DNA from: Bursaphelenchus xylophilus
Lineage: Eukaryota > Nematoda > Chromadorea > Rhabditida > Aphelenchoididae
NCBI GenBank assembly: GCA_904066235.2
Contig: CAJFCV020000006.1
Span: 7,564,001 to 7,628,000, forward strand
Direction of reading: 5' to 3'
DNA: 64,000 nt
Shown here: positions 1-10,726 of the stretch, piece after piece
How the letters are laid out: every line of letters starts with the position of its first letter
Numbering within the stretch: position 1 is the stretch's first letter
Program-made: the position numbers and the translations under genes
Notes under the pieces: generated by a model
Databases searched by the model: none
What the model was told of the DNA's origin: nothing
Seen by the model: the letters and a program-made list of their open reading frames with translations, nothing else

Positions 1-51
1 GGCGCTGTTTATCTGACTCCAACTGTTCGAGGATTTGTGCAACATCAGTAA
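1..51 (+). CDS. Possible 3' terminal exon of a gene entering from the left
   Basis: From base 1 an open frame (GGC GCT GTT ...) runs 16 codons to a TAA at 49-51, followed by AT-rich DNA. The short peptide (ending TVRGFVQHQ) looks like a C-terminus, but it is too short to assign a family. It could also be chance. The neighbouring calmodulin-like gene is convergent with it. Confidence 0.25.
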   Translation, partial: GAVYLTPTVRGFVQHQ

Positions 52-163
52 GTCATTCTTATTTTACTTAAATCGGCTAATGGGGTGAAAATAGAAACAC
101 TGTTTATGTGATACACTCAAGATGAGTAAAGAGAAGTTAGTTAGGCATATGGCGTAGGTAATA

Positions 164-1619
164 TTACTTGTCTTCATCGAATATCTTTCGTTGGTCCGTT
201 AATAGGTAGTCTTCTACTATGGCAGCGAATTGATCAGTACTTAAGTGTCCGTTTGCCGAGACGTCTAGCTCGTGAAACACATATTCAGCTAGTTCATCCG
301 AGAATCCTCCGATTTCTTTGGCAATGTACTAAAGATAACATCACTATAGTCATATGGAACTGACACTGCTCTATAAGTGTTTTAAGTACGTACCATGAAT
401 TCATTAGCTGTTATCACTCCGTTTCCATCCTGATCGAATACATTAAAGCATTGTTTGATCAACTCTTCGTTCGTTGATTTAACTAAACTCTGACTTTTCT
501 TCATACAGTGGCAGAATTCTGCAAAGTCGATTTCTCCGTTCCCATCTTCATCAACTTCGCGTATTAAGGCATCGATCTCTTGGTCGTCGGCTTGTAATCC
601 AATGCTGATAATAGCTTCTTTTAGTTCCTCGTTCCCAATAGCGCCGGAACCATCGGTATCGAACATGCAGAAGAGTTGGCGGTAGTCCTCGATCTCATTT
701 TTGGTATAGTTTTCGTTGAGAAATTCAAGATTTGGAGTGGTGGCTCGACTGTTTTCGTCTGAATTGCTGGTTCCGGGTAAGGCGGCGACTTTTACTCTTC
801 TCATCATACGAACTGGCAGACGTGGGCGATCTGAAAGAGAAAATATTGACTAAGTTTTGTGTCTAATTTGAAGGCCGTTAAAGTTAACGAAAATGAGAAA
901 TAAGACGACAACTCTACCTATCTTCGATGTGGGAGAACGGACCATTAGTCAAGGAAATATATGAGAGATAGTTCACTGGTATAAGAAAGTCTGGGATATT
1001 ATTTGAAGTGAGTGTGGTGCGAGGGTGTGCACGGGAAGGGAGGAGCAAATAAAATCAAACTCGTATGATGAAATTCATAAACATTGGGCCCAGAAGTCTA
1101 AAATCGCTTAGCCCAGCCAGTATTTTTTCTAGATTAAAGTGGAGATTAAGACCTTTAACAAACTTAATCCCCTCAGGCTTGTTTCTGGAAGGTGCTGGAG
1201 CACGGATTTTTGGGATTCAGCACTCAAATATTGCATTTCTGATCACAACAGAATTTTTTAAAAGGTAAATTATTCATAATTATACGGAATCAATTTCGCA
1301 GGGGTATACAGACTTTTTTTATGTATAAAGGCGTTGTTGGCCGAGATTTGGTCATATTATTCGGGAAGTTGGTGGTTAATGTGCAATTGTTTGCCTTACC
1401 TGCCCGGAAGATTCCATCCCTTTCCGAACATGTCCCCATGGAGTTTTGATTTCTTCTGCCGAAACTGAATGTCGGCGTGTATTTCCCACTGCTGTCACTT
1501 GATTTCCGTGAAGGTATAAATGGAAGATGCAAATGTTGCGAAGGATCGATTAGACGATGGGGACTACTGCTTCTACTCGGATTCTGGGAACTCCGTCCAC
1601 TCGCTGTCAAAGAGTCCAT
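164..1619 (-). CDS. Calmodulin-like EF-hand protein with a long N-terminal extension
   Basis: Three exons read in phase: 1619-1400, 830-394 and 328-164, giving about 273 residues. The first roughly 95 residues are a Ser/Pro/Arg-rich low-complexity extension. Four EF-hands follow. Loops 1-3 (DTDGSGAIGNEE, DEDGNGEIDFAE, DQDGNGVITANE) have the canonical acidic and Gly pattern for Ca2+ binding. Loop 4 (DVSANGHLSTDQ) ends in Gln instead of Glu and is probably weak or dead. Calmodulin itself is about 149 residues and lacks such an extension, so this is a diverged calmodulin-like sensor, not calmodulin. The start is the first in-frame ATG; an acceptor (tatattcatag) lies near 1745 and would suit a spliced leader or a 5' exon. 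The 569-nt first intron could hide another exon. The second splice (ATG|gtacgt) is unambiguous. Confidence 0.8.
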
Positions 1620-2399
1620 TTTATCTGAAAGGTTTTTAAACTCAGAGTTGTCATGTGAGAGTGCGGCTAAGGCGGCACATGACAATCTCTCTTGATTGAC
1701 ACGAATTCCCGAGGACACGCGAAGAAAAAATGTAGATGTTTACCTATGAATATAAAATACAACCATTAGGCGAAATTTGATCCCCGATTATAATAATAAA
1801 ATAACCTCGGGGGAAAGGAGCCGTTCCTAAACAAAGGAAGGGCTTTTGAACACGGGAAGGTTTAAGTAAACAAATAGGAGAAGACCTCCGAGAATCATCA
1901 AATTATCCATAAAATTGGATTGTTTTTTGAGACACCCTTCCAATAAATACGGAAACAGCTTTAACAAGAACCTTTGCATAAATTCGTTCTTAAGGAACCA
2001 GATTATATTGTATTTGTCCCAAGGCATATAACCGTCATTTAAAATTGCCATTTCAGATTCATAAAACATGTTCTAAAAGTTGGCAGAAATCATTCATAAA
2101 ACGTCGAGATAATCCGGCTCTACCTTAGTATGTTCTTCTCTCATTTTGATTGAACTGAAAATGGTCATTGGAATTGAGTTAAGACTGTTCCCTACGGACT
2201 TCTGAAGGAGGAACCCATTTTCTTTCTCAGGACATGCCCTTAGGCAGTCTGAAGTTGAGGGGGTGGGATGGGGCTTCGAATCTAGTTAGGTTCATCAACA
2301 AATCCTCCCGAAACTCGGTTCTCTTGAAGTCAGATATGGGAACTTTTAGGTGTTCGAGGACAAAAAACATGGGAATTTATAAGTTTGAAGATAGTACAA
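1620..2399. other. Intergenic region between divergent genes
   Basis: This interval lies between the calmodulin-like gene (-) and the TMBIM gene (+). Some open frames exist on both strands, but none resembles a protein I know or has convincing splice context. The promoter of the EF-hand gene and the missing 5' end of the TMBIM gene are expected here. I see no repeat. Confidence 0.4.
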
Positions 2400-3106
2400 T
2401 GTCAGAAGCGGCTTCCAGCAGAGTTACACAAAGAAAATATTGTTCGTAGAATGGCTTCGTAAAATTTAAGGAAAGAACGGCCAGACATCATCTTGTAGTA
2501 ACGCCGCTAATCATTTTAGACCATGGATTATACTGACATTATCATTCTCATCGATCGGAGTTCTCTTTGCCATGTTCTACCATGCCCACAATGTCCCGGT
2601 TAACTATGGGTTGCTCGGCTTATGGACTGTAATGCAGGCCTTAACAGTATCTGCTATAGGTATGATGATATGTTTTAGATGATATACTTTATTTACAGTG
2701 ACCTTTTATGCAGCGGAAGTTGTTTTACAAGCAATGGTGGTAACTGCAGCCGTTGTGTTTTCATTGTTCTGTTACACCTTGCAGACAAAGCACGACTTCA
2801 GAAAGGGATACGCTCTTATGGCCACAGTATCCATGGTATTTCTGGTGGGATGCATGCTGCAGGTGAGGTTTTATGTAACAATAATTGTTAATACTTCAGA
2901 TTTTACTAATGTCAACGTCTTTTAACTTCTTCATGAGCATCTTTGGAGCCATCCTCTTCTCGGTCTATCTGGTTTTCGACATCGACGCAGTAATGCATCA
3001 TCACTCTGAAGAGGATTACATTCTGGCGTGTATCAGTATCTACATGGATGTAATCAATCTCTTCATTAACATTCTTCAAATAATCAACGAAGCCAACAGA
3101 AGTTAA
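2400..3106 (+). CDS. TMBIM/Lifeguard (Bax inhibitor-1 family) membrane protein, 5' end unresolved
   Basis: Recognised exons are (about 2400)-2458, 2520-2659, 2699-2862 and 2900-3106; all junctions keep phase. The translation has six hydrophobic segments and matches the TMBIM4 pattern: PWIILTL helix, VPVNYGLLG loop, VTFYAAEVVLQA, the YTLQTKHDF motif, then LVFDIDAVMHHHSEEDYILA. The last is the family's conserved acidic region near TM6-7, which in bacterial homologues forms the pH-sensing Asp pair. It ends with the typical YMDVINLFINILQ helix. The family acts in ER/Golgi membranes in Ca2+ leak and apoptosis control. The first transmembrane helix and its usual preceding Arg (RxAFLRKVY-like) were not found upstream, so the start is not defined; the exon before 2458 reads ...ELHKENIVRRMAS in frame. 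Either an N-terminal exon was missed or this copy is truncated. Confidence 0.75.
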
Positions 3107-3734
3107 AGACAAAACATTCCCTCTAACGTTATACTATATATTTATTAGACATGATAAGACTGTGATGCAAATACCACTAACCGTTATTATGGCGATATAA
3201 AAAATTTTACGCTTAACATGGAGCTTTTTTAAAATCGTATGTGCAGCCAGTTTCGAAGTGACTTCCCTTGGCGGTGATACAGGGCTCCAAATTGACTTAA
3301 GCCGCAGCTTTTTTTTGGGGGAAATCGGTCATTTTCTTGGCACAGCGACTCCTTAACGACTCTAAACTTTTGTGGCGCGTAGTACAAGAATGACCTCCAA
3401 CCGAAAAAAATATAGTCAACCGGACTCATGTCCGGCGGGTAAGCGGCCATTTCGCAAATCGGTCCGGTTGCTGGCCCCGAGTCTGTTTTAAATTCCGCCC
3501 ATAATGGACTGTTGCCTTTCAATTACTTACTAGGCTCCTCTCGAAGGAAGAAAAAATAAGTTGTAAAATTTGCATAAAATAAAACCCGCACTATAAAAAC
3601 CACGCCGGAGATCGGTCGACTCTCATTTCTTGTCGTGACGCTGTCCGATTGTCGGCCGACTCCAGCCAGAGAAAGAGTGATAGTGGAGAAGAAGCCTAGG
3701 CCGATCTACATCCAGTCCAGCCAGTCGACTCAAG
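3107..3734. other. Intergenic region 5' of the PP1 gene
   Basis: The interval holds the 3' flank of the TMBIM gene, the transposase-like relic described separately, and a GC-rich stretch (about 3600-3730) just before the PP1 start that probably carries its promoter and 5' UTR. No TATA box is obvious. Confidence 0.4.
3236..3522 (-). pseudogene. Degenerate Tc1/mariner-type transposase fragment
   Basis: An open frame of about 95 codons contains a YPPDMSPVDYIFFG stretch. This resembles the (S)PDLxPxDxxxWxxLK motif around the third catalytic acidic residue of mariner/Tc1 DDE transposases. No upstream catalytic domain or terminal repeats are recognisable, and the rest of the frame is not clearly family-like, so I treat it as a relic between the TMBIM and PP1 genes. 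Confidence 0.45.
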
Positions 3735-4768
3735 ATGGCCGCCTTTGATGTGGATAATATGATCGCGCGTCTGCTGAATGTCGGGATGACCGGGGGTCGT
3801 CTGACCACCCAAGTCAGCGAACAGGAGCTCTCGCAGCTCTGTCAGATTGCCAAGGAGGTTTTCATTTCCCAGTCCTCCCTCATCGAAGTCGATCCTCCTC
3901 TTGTTGTGTGCGGAGACATTCACGGTCAGGTACGAATACTTTCGTTTAGATTATATTTCACTATTACAGTACTCCGACCTTCTCCGTGTGTTCGACAAGA
4001 ACGGATTCCCACCCGAGCAAAATTATCTCTTCTTGGGAGGTAAGGCAACCAAATTATGCAACCTGTTTGTTAGATTACGTTGATCGTGGTCGTCAGAACA
4101 TTGAGACAATCTGTCTGATGTTCTGCTACAAGATCAAGTACCCGGAGAACTTCTTCATGCTCCGTGGAAACCACGAATGTCCAGCCATCAACCGAGTCTA
4201 CGGATTCTTTGAGGAATGCAACCGACGATACAAGTCGATCAGACTTTGGAACTCGTTCCAGGATACGTTCAATTGGATGCCTTTGTGTGGATTGATTGGC
4301 GGCAAGATCCTCTGCATGCATGGGGGATTGTCTCCTCAACTGACCAGCCTGGATCAGTTGCGCAATCTTCCCCGTCCTCAAGATCCCCCCAATCCCAGTA
4401 TGGGCATCGATCTTCTGTGGGCCGATCCCGATCAGTGGGCCAAGGGATGGCAGGCAAACACCCGTGGAGTTTCGTACGTCTTCGGTCAGGATGTGGTGGT
4501 CGACATCTGCACCAAACTTGACATCGATCTTGTGGCGCGAGCCCATCAGGTGGGTTGAAAGAAGCTCTGCTGATTAGTGATTCAGGTGGTCCAAGATGGC
4601 TACGAGTTCTTTGCCAATCGCCGTCTGGTCACCATCTTCTCAGCCCCGCATTATTGTGGTCAGTTTGACAATGCCGCGGCCACGATGAATGTCTCGGATG
4701 ACTTAAACTGCTCCTTCTCCGTCTACCGTCCTACTGCCAAAGCCGTCCGTATGGCCTTGAAGGCTTGA
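3735..4768 (+). CDS. gsp-3/4: Protein phosphatase 1 catalytic subunit, nematode sperm-type (GSP-3/GSP-4-like)
   Basis: Four exons: 3735-3929, 3970-4039, 4074-4549 and 4586-4768; all phases close and the product is 307 residues. The PPP signature blocks are intact: [42 protein letters not shown] and [12 protein letters not shown], supplying the two-metal site and the catalytic His. Several residues follow the nematode GSP-3/GSP-4 variant and not canonical PP1 alpha/beta: the start [69 protein letters not shown] and [11 protein letters not shown] (canonical PP1 has SAPNYCGEFDN). In C. elegans these paralogues act in sperm meiotic chromosome segregation and MSP-driven motility, so a male-germline role is the inference here. 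Introns are 34-40 nt. A C-terminal PP1 tail with an inhibitory TPPR-type site is absent. Confidence 0.93.
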
Positions 4769-4882
4769 TCTCCCTTCTTTTTTGCATAAACTGGATTCAA
4801 ACATCTTGTTGGCAATTGTTTCTCTAATATATACAGTATCCGATAGATAAAGCATCTCCAATTTATTTTTTTACCCTTATGA

Positions 4883-5724
4883 TCACTCATGTTTATGGAA
4901 GTTCGCCCCCTCACTGTACTCGTTCGCCGTACAGGCTGGCCTTTCACAATACCCCTCGGTCTCTCGGAGCCGGAGTTTAGTAGAACATTGAAATCTGACA
5001 GCGGAGTTCTGATTTCTGAATCTGATGGGGAAAGGATTGTAAATCCCGGCGGTGGAGTCGTCCAGATACTAAAAAAGCCAAGACTTTAACATACATTTTC
5101 GTAAAAATATTGTGGGTACATACCACTTTTAAAATGGAAACGATATCATTAACAGTTTTCATCACAGTCCATGTTAAACTCGCGTGTCGAAGCTTCGTAT
5201 ATCTGACGTCATTTTGGCTAAATTTGACTCAGCCAAAATGACGCCAATATAACGTCGTTTTGAAAATTTTATCAAATTAACAGCCCTATTGTATTACAAT
5301 CTCACCTTCACGTGCTCGAAGAGACTTGGTTCAGTGGTGCATCCATTGCCATCGATGATCTCATAGGGCTTCTCATTCCCCGTGCTTACTGTACAATTCG
5401 ACACAAACAAACAATAGCCCTTCTCCGATTTACATTGGATCTTGTAGTAGAGTTCCTGATGGAGATTTGTGCCTGAAAGAGCAAAGTTCTAGAAATAAAC
5501 AAGGGTTGCGCAAGACTGTGATTTCTGTTTGACTGTAAAACAAAATAAGAAGACGATCTTCGCTTACCCGTGACCTCAGGGCCGTCGTGAGTTTTCTCAT
5601 GGACCGAGAAATGACATTGTGCTTCGGGCGAATGCTCTTTTGTGATATCAATCGGAGTATCAGCAGGCCCCTTCTTGGCCACTACGATGATAAATAAAAA
5701 GAACGGAATGAGATGAGAGACCAT
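4883..5724 (-). CDS. Small secreted ZP-domain protein (C-terminal half of a ZP module only)
   Basis: Three exons: 5724-5568, 5472-5306 and 5068-4883; 169 residues, phases consistent. The N-terminus (MVSHLIPFFLFIIVVAKKG) is a probable signal peptide. The mature part has the cysteine spacing of the second half of a zona pellucida domain: CLFVSNCTVSTGNE, then EIIDGNGCTTEPSLFEHVK, then FRNQNSAVRFQCSTKLRL and a closing ERPACTANE segment. The DGNGC and VRFQC motifs are typical of nematode cuticlin/ZP proteins. Such proteins normally have about 260 ZP residues, a furin-like site and a C-terminal transmembrane anchor; none is visible here, so the protein may be freely secreted. The second intron (5069-5305) contains an inverted repeat (gtcattttggct ... 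agccaaaatgac, about 5208-5242). Confidence 0.72.
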
Positions 5725-6465
5725 CGCTGAGAATCCCTACAATCTTCAACTGAAGGCGTCGAACCCATCCGATGACAATAATTGGGGCATCAAATCTGTC
5801 AAAACACATGGCACGACCTTGATCGCTCCGATTAATCCTTATCACTTTAACAAACTTTCTTCGGAAGCTGCGACAAAAAACGCTTCTAGAAGATCGCCGG
5901 AGGCATCCATCCGAAGGAAATAAAAAACCGGAATTCCACTTTGAAATCCTGGAGAAATGGGCCAAGAATAACCACAAAACAGATTTATGTTCTCTCGGAT
6001 AAACTATATTATACTAGTCTTGGCCGTTCTTGAGTTTAGAACATCTTTGAATATATTTTATCTATATCTGCTTATTGGCAGGTATTTCTTACTAGAAGGT
6101 TCCAGTTAAAGTTGGTCGGATCCCAGTCGTTCCTGTTTTTCTCAATGTTCCGATCACATTAAACCTTTCGACGGACAGTTTACAACGAATATTTCGATAG
6201 TTTTGTTTATTTCACAATGATTTCGTGTTTTGGAGGCTATTTGTAATATTTCACTTCCATTTCGATATTCACCTTTATAAAAGAATGAACTGGAACGTTA
6301 TTTTAAGATTTTTCCTGGCTGTTTTCAACGGAAACTATAAAAGATCGCAAAGGTTCGAATAGTCATCATTTGGCGGCCTACAATGTGCGAGGTGCGCCCT
6401 GGGCTTACAGCAACTTTGCAATTTGTTAGCCAAAAAATGGTTCTGTGCTGGGCAGGGTTGGTCAT

Positions 6466-6560
6466 CGGGCCGTTTTTTTCGATTTCCGGCCCACGGCCCG
6501 GCCCGTCTAGGCTTTTTTTCAGGCTCGGCCCGGCCCACTGACCACCCCTGGTGCTGGGTG
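6466..6560 (-). repeat. GC-rich CGGCCCGGCC dispersed repeat, copy 1
   Basis: An abrupt G+C-rich island of alternating cggcccggcccg and ctttttttcagg blocks lies in AT-rich DNA. Related blocks recur at 6735-6790 (gggcccggcctgg, tccggcccgac) and 26730-26795 (aggccggccccaggcctg). It looks like a degenerate dispersed element, not a CpG promoter. Confidence 0.5.
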
Positions 6561-6734
6561 TAGGGCAAAATTGCAGTTGATCTTACGGCTTCTGCGGTAC
6601 TAAAATCTGCTATGCATTATAATGTGTGTTCTAATTTTGGACCTAGTACCTTATATTATAACATATTCTTTCGCATCAAAAGATTTTCCCGACGCGAAAA
6701 CATTGAATGCCAACGCTTGGCATTTCAAGACAAC

Positions 6735-6790
6735 GGGCCCGGCCTGGAAATGGTCCGGCCCGACAAAAATCGGCCACCTCCGGTCCTGGG
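6735..6790 (+). repeat. GC-rich dispersed repeat, copy 2
   Basis: A short island with gggcccggcctggaaatgg and tccggcccgacaaaaatcgg, matching the vocabulary of copy 1 in the opposite orientation and lying only about 175 bp from it. Confidence 0.4.
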
Positions 6791-7402
6791 CATTTATCTA
6801 CAGAGCTGTGTAGATTTCCGGAGTTCGCTGTTTGTTTCGATCTTTTCTCCTGGTTTACAAACTTTTTTAAATTAACAAAGCGAGAGTTGAGATTATATTA
6901 TACTAGACCCGGGAACCGAATGACCTCGAATATTGTCCTATAACTTGATTTTGTTGTAAAGCGAGGTGATACGATTGCGAGTTCCTGCATATAAAAGGTC
7001 AAGGTGAATACAAGTTATAGTTAAAACCGTTTTCGTCCGCATTTTTCGTTGATTTCCGAAACAAAAAGCGATCGAACGGAGGAAATGTCATTGTGTCAAA
7101 GATTTCGCCGGAAGCGATATAATAGCCTGCTGTAATCTCTTATCTGGACCTGTTTCCAGCTAATCTGCGGGCGTTTGGTGGCGCTGTTTTCTCGTTATAC
7201 GAATAATTTTGTGATAAGGGCATCAACTATACAAACGGGGGTTTACATAAATTTGTATCATTTTCCCGTTATTTATAGGCGCTCGTTCTGATCAGCTGTT
7301 CTCCGATGTTTTGTTACCCAGTTCTATGTGTTTTTTGAGAAAGGCGTGGACGCGGATTTTTTTTAGACACGTGGTTTAGGATCTCATTTCAGGATCTGAA
7401 AC

Positions 7403-8331
7403 ATGTCCAATAACGTCGAGATAGCCGCACAACAAGCGGAGAATCTGCCAAAACAAGAAATCCAAGAAGATGAGTTTGAAGAACTTGATCTCATGTTCGA
7501 AGCCCACAAATACGATGAAGTTTATCAACAGTTATTAGAGGTGTGTGAGCTTAAATTTTGTTTCCTTCTTGCATAGTTCCTGTCGCTTTCGGAGAAATTT
7601 TTTGGGGAAAACTCGCATTGTTCGAGGAATGCTTTAATGAGGTCATGTCCGCTTCTTTTAATTTTTCTGATATTGTTAATTATTGGCCTATTTAATTATA
7701 GAAGTTCAAAAAAGGAGGTTCCGAGAACGTGGGAGTTCTTTGGCGTCTGGGCCGTGTTCTCTACATGAAAGCCTGCGAGGATGGAATCAAGCACTCCCGA
7801 GAGAAGGAACTCCTTTTTGAGGCGCATAAACATTGTGCCGCAGGGCATGAGATTGATCCCAAGGACTTTGAATGTGTGCGGTGGGCGGCCATTGTGACCG
7901 GTGCTCTCTCGGATCGCGGAAGGCTCGGGAATCGAGAGAAGATTCAAATGGGGAACCAATTCAAGGAGTATCTGGACAAAGGCCTCGAGATCGTGCCGGA
8001 TGACTACATTCTGGCCCACCTTTATGGCCGTCTCTGCTTTTCTATCGCCAATCTGAGTTGGGTTGAGAAAAATCTTGCTGCTGTTCTTTACGGGAATCCC
8101 CCGGAAGGCACGATGCAAGATGCTTTGGAGAAGTTCAAAAAGGTCGAAGAGGTTAAGCCCAACGAATGGATCGAGAATCTGCTTTATTTGGCCAAGACTC
8201 AACTGGCTCTCGGGAAGAAAGAAGACATGATTAAGACCTTGAAGACCGCTGATTCCCTTGAACCCATCAATCTGCTCGAGGAGAACGCCAAGAAAGAAGT
8301 TAAACAGCTCCTCAAAAAACATTCCAAATAG
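7403..8331 (+). CDS. rmd-1: Regulator of microtubule dynamics family protein (RMD-1/RMDN)
   Basis: Two exons, 7403-7540 and 7702-8331, give 255 residues. The N-terminus is acidic. The core is a TPR-like helical repeat domain carrying the diagnostic RMDN block AHLYGRLCFSIANLSWVEKN followed by YGNPPEGTMQDALEKF and a further TPR-type pair (NEWIENLLYLAKTQLALGKK). In C. elegans RMD-1 is a microtubule-associated protein needed for chromosome segregation, and vertebrate RMDN1-3 are homologues. This copy has no N-terminal mitochondrial or transmembrane segment, unlike RMDN3. The length matches the nematode and RMDN1-type forms. The short C-terminal tail is Lys-rich. A (ta)n/(ga)n microsatellite lies 20 bp after the stop. 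Confidence 0.87.
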
Positions 8332-8935
8332 TCTAACCCTGTTGTATGTATATATATATATATATAGAGAGAGAGGTATTGATGTACATTATCTGTAAAT
8401 TATCGATTGTGATCTTCTAATTAAACGAATACACATGGTTTTTGTGTTTTGTTGCAGCTCTTTGATTCAGATTTTCAAGTTCCGATTTTTGATTGGTAGG
8501 ACGTGACTTTTCGTATCAACAGGCAGGGAAAGAAACAAACAAAAATTGAACGCATCTTATGCAGGGTAATACGAATATAAACGGGGGCGCGTCTATTTTG
8601 TTTTTGCCGTCTATCACTCATTTTTGGGTCAATGATCAACATCTTCGAGGTATATATCTTACTTTCTCCTTGTTTGCTATTTACCACACAGGTACTTGTG
8701 GGTTAGGTCTTTCTTTTGCAGATTAAGTACAGATCTCTTTACCCACTTATCTTCCCCAGATAGACTACGTTTTCCTTGTTTTCCCTGCTTACTAAAGAAA
8801 ATGATCGCTGGATCATGATAAAAAATTTATTTTCCACTTCCCATCTGTTATAAAAATACACGTTCCCGATGACTTTACCCATAAAAGAACACTTACACGT
8901 GACAGACAGCTCAGTCTTACGAGTTTACAAGAACG
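8332..8935. other. Intergenic region between tandem genes
   Basis: This 604-bp interval holds the 3' UTR of the RMD-1-like gene (a polyA-type aattaaa lies near 8421) and the promoter of the GST gene. Nothing else is recognisable. Confidence 0.5.
8348..8375 (+). repeat. (TA)n(GA)n microsatellite in a 3' flank
   Basis: A run of tatatatatata followed by gagagagag directly 3' of the RMD-1-like stop codon. Confidence 0.7.
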
Positions 8936-10243
8936 ATGGCAAATCTTCGTCCGATTCTTTACGGGAGATGGGCAAGTTCATGTTCCTGGCGAGTCAGAAA
9001 TGCTTTGGAATTCAAGGGAATACAGTATGAAAGCCGGCACGTTCTCATAGATCAGCAGGTATCTTGTTTTTACAGTATTTTTAATCGATGTCTTAAGCAG
9101 TCGACCCAGTTCTTGAGTATAAACCCCTCAGGGCAAGTTCCTGTTTTTATCCATGGAAGACAAATCTTGACGGAAAGCATGGCCATCATTGAATTTCTAG
9201 AAGAAGAATATCCGATGACACCAAAATTATTGGGGGGAGATTCCTACCAAAGAGCTGTTATTCGTGCTCTATGTCTGAATGTAAGCGCAATATACGCTTT
9301 AAAAAAATCGTAAATTGGACAAAATCGGAGAAAAATGGAATAATCTGTGTAATGCGCCTAAAATGGGGCGTCAAGAAATTATGGGTGGTGCAAACTCGGG
9401 TGGCCGCATTCGGATGGTCCCTTTCTCGGGTGATGGGTTTGAGTGGGTGAATGAGATGTTTTGGGGTGGTAATTCTTGGGCGATGAAGCAAATGCATTGT
9501 TATGATGACGTAACGTCGAAAATAATATCTTTGGATTTTTTGCAATTTGTTAATTTTTGGAGTTTCGACCACGAGGTGAATGTTTTTCAAAAATCGCGGT
9601 TGGTTCTACGATTATCGTTATACATAGTTGTAAGAAACAGTGAAAATCACTGAAAGGATTCTTAATTTGAAAATTCGCCCGCCCTGACTTTTTCTGCACA
9701 TTGCACGTCGCCGAAATCACCCCACCGACTATGCCAACAAGTAGGCATAGTTTAGACGCTTAGGACGAAGGCGGCAAGACACATTACGCCTGTTTTGTCA
9801 TAGCCCTAAAAAAATCCTGTTTTTAGCTAATAGCCGGCATTCAGCCACTACAAAACATAGCCACAGTCAGATTCATCAACGAAAACGGAGGTGATTCCCA
9901 CAAATTTGCTGATTTTTTCATTCGAAAAGGCTTGGGACTTCTGGAGAGACGACTTTCACAAACCGCCGGTCAATTCTGTGTAGGGGATAGGATCTCCCTC
10001 GCCGATGTGTGTCTGATACCTCAGTTATTTAACGCCAAAAAGTGAGCCGCTTTAAAAAATTGTCGTTATTTTTCCATTATTGTTTCGGTTCTTTTCAGGA
10101 AATTCAATATGGATTTGAGTGAATTCAAACTGATCAACGAAATAAATGATAATTTATCGGAAGTGCCAGCGTTTCAACGAGCTCACGCCCTCTCACAACC
10201 AGATGCTCCATCCCAAGTCAAGGTGAAAGAACAAAGTCTCTGA
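8936..10243 (+). CDS. gst-42: Zeta-class glutathione S-transferase / maleylacetoacetate isomerase
   Basis: Four exons: 8936-9058, 9101-9280, 9827-10041 and 10099-10243; 220 residues with consistent phases. The N-terminal thioredoxin fold has the zeta-class motif SSCSWRVRNALEFKGI, whose Ser-Ser-Cys provides the catalytic Ser and the class Cys, then INPSGQVPVF and the glutathione-binding LTESMAIIEFLEE. The C-terminal domain carries GIQPLQN and GDRISLADVCLIPQL. The enzyme isomerises maleylacetoacetate to fumarylacetoacetate in tyrosine catabolism, using glutathione as cofactor. The first intron is only 42 nt and in frame, but removing it restores the normal spacing to INPSGQ, so I treat it as spliced. 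Intron 3 is unusually long (546 nt) and carries a small hairpin. Confidence 0.9.
9726..9750. repeat. Small perfect hairpin in GST intron 3
   Basis: The arms actatgcc and ggcatagt flank a short aacaagta loop. Function unknown; it may be a transposon footprint. Confidence 0.4.
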
Positions 10244-10726
10244 CCTCATCCGTGAAACGATGTCCATTCCCGATTGGGCATCGCTTCGGGGATGACTGAA
10301 ACATTAAAATAATATTTTAATATTTAATTGAACATAAACGTAAAATAAGAGAACAAAATAAATAATTTCTGGGCAATCCCGTGACCAAATTTGGTCACAA
10401 AACCGGGCAAAAATATTGGCCATTAGCAGGCGCAATCAATTGAGTAATTCTTGGACTATTTGGCTGATTGTGAGAAAAGGCTAGAGGCAATGGAGATTAA
10501 GGAGAGTGCAGAGAAAGAGGTGAACAGAGATCAACCGAAAAACGGAGAGAACAGAGAAATTAGAGACCCAAAATACAAGTGCATCTTGTTACTGCAGATG
10601 GCAGTAATCGCAAAAAACAAGCACTTAGGATGGTATGTTGCTGAGATATTGACGACCAAAAGAGTTGTTGGTGACTGGAGGATGTTGGTGTAGAACCAGT
10701 GAGCTAGAAGTTAGTAGATTCTCGGC
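10244..10726. other. Convergent intergenic region
   Basis: This lies between the 3' ends of the GST gene (+) and the peptide gene (-). It has AT-rich 3' UTR-like sequence with several aataaa-like signals and the 18-bp palindrome. An 80-codon open frame at 10451 shows no recognisable features and I do not call it. Confidence 0.4.
10381..10398. repeat. 18-bp perfect palindrome gtgaccaaatttggtcac
   Basis: The palindrome sits in the GST 3' flank, about 140 bp after the stop. It is flanked by ggcaatccc and aaaccgggc, which extend the symmetry imperfectly. It could be a protein-binding site or the stem of a degenerate element. Confidence 0.45.

Larger units (their letters stand above)
5725..7402. 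other. Intergenic region between divergent genes, with GC-rich dispersed repeat
   Basis: About 1.7 kb separate the ZP gene (-) from the RMD-1-like gene (+). The interval includes the two GC-rich repeat copies annotated separately (6466-6560 and 6735-6790). The rest is AT-rich with no open frame I believe. An acceptor-like catttcag ends about 10 bp before the RMD-1 ATG. Confidence 0.45.

Noticed and set aside
8936..9313. Reading through the first GST intron (42 nt, in frame)
   Set aside because: Retention adds 14 residues in a conserved loop. Splicing restores the usual spacing between the first beta strand and INPSGQVP.
9315..9653. A 112-codon plus-strand frame in GST intron 3
   Set aside because: No start or splice context, biased ggg/tgg-rich composition, and it interrupts a well-supported GST.
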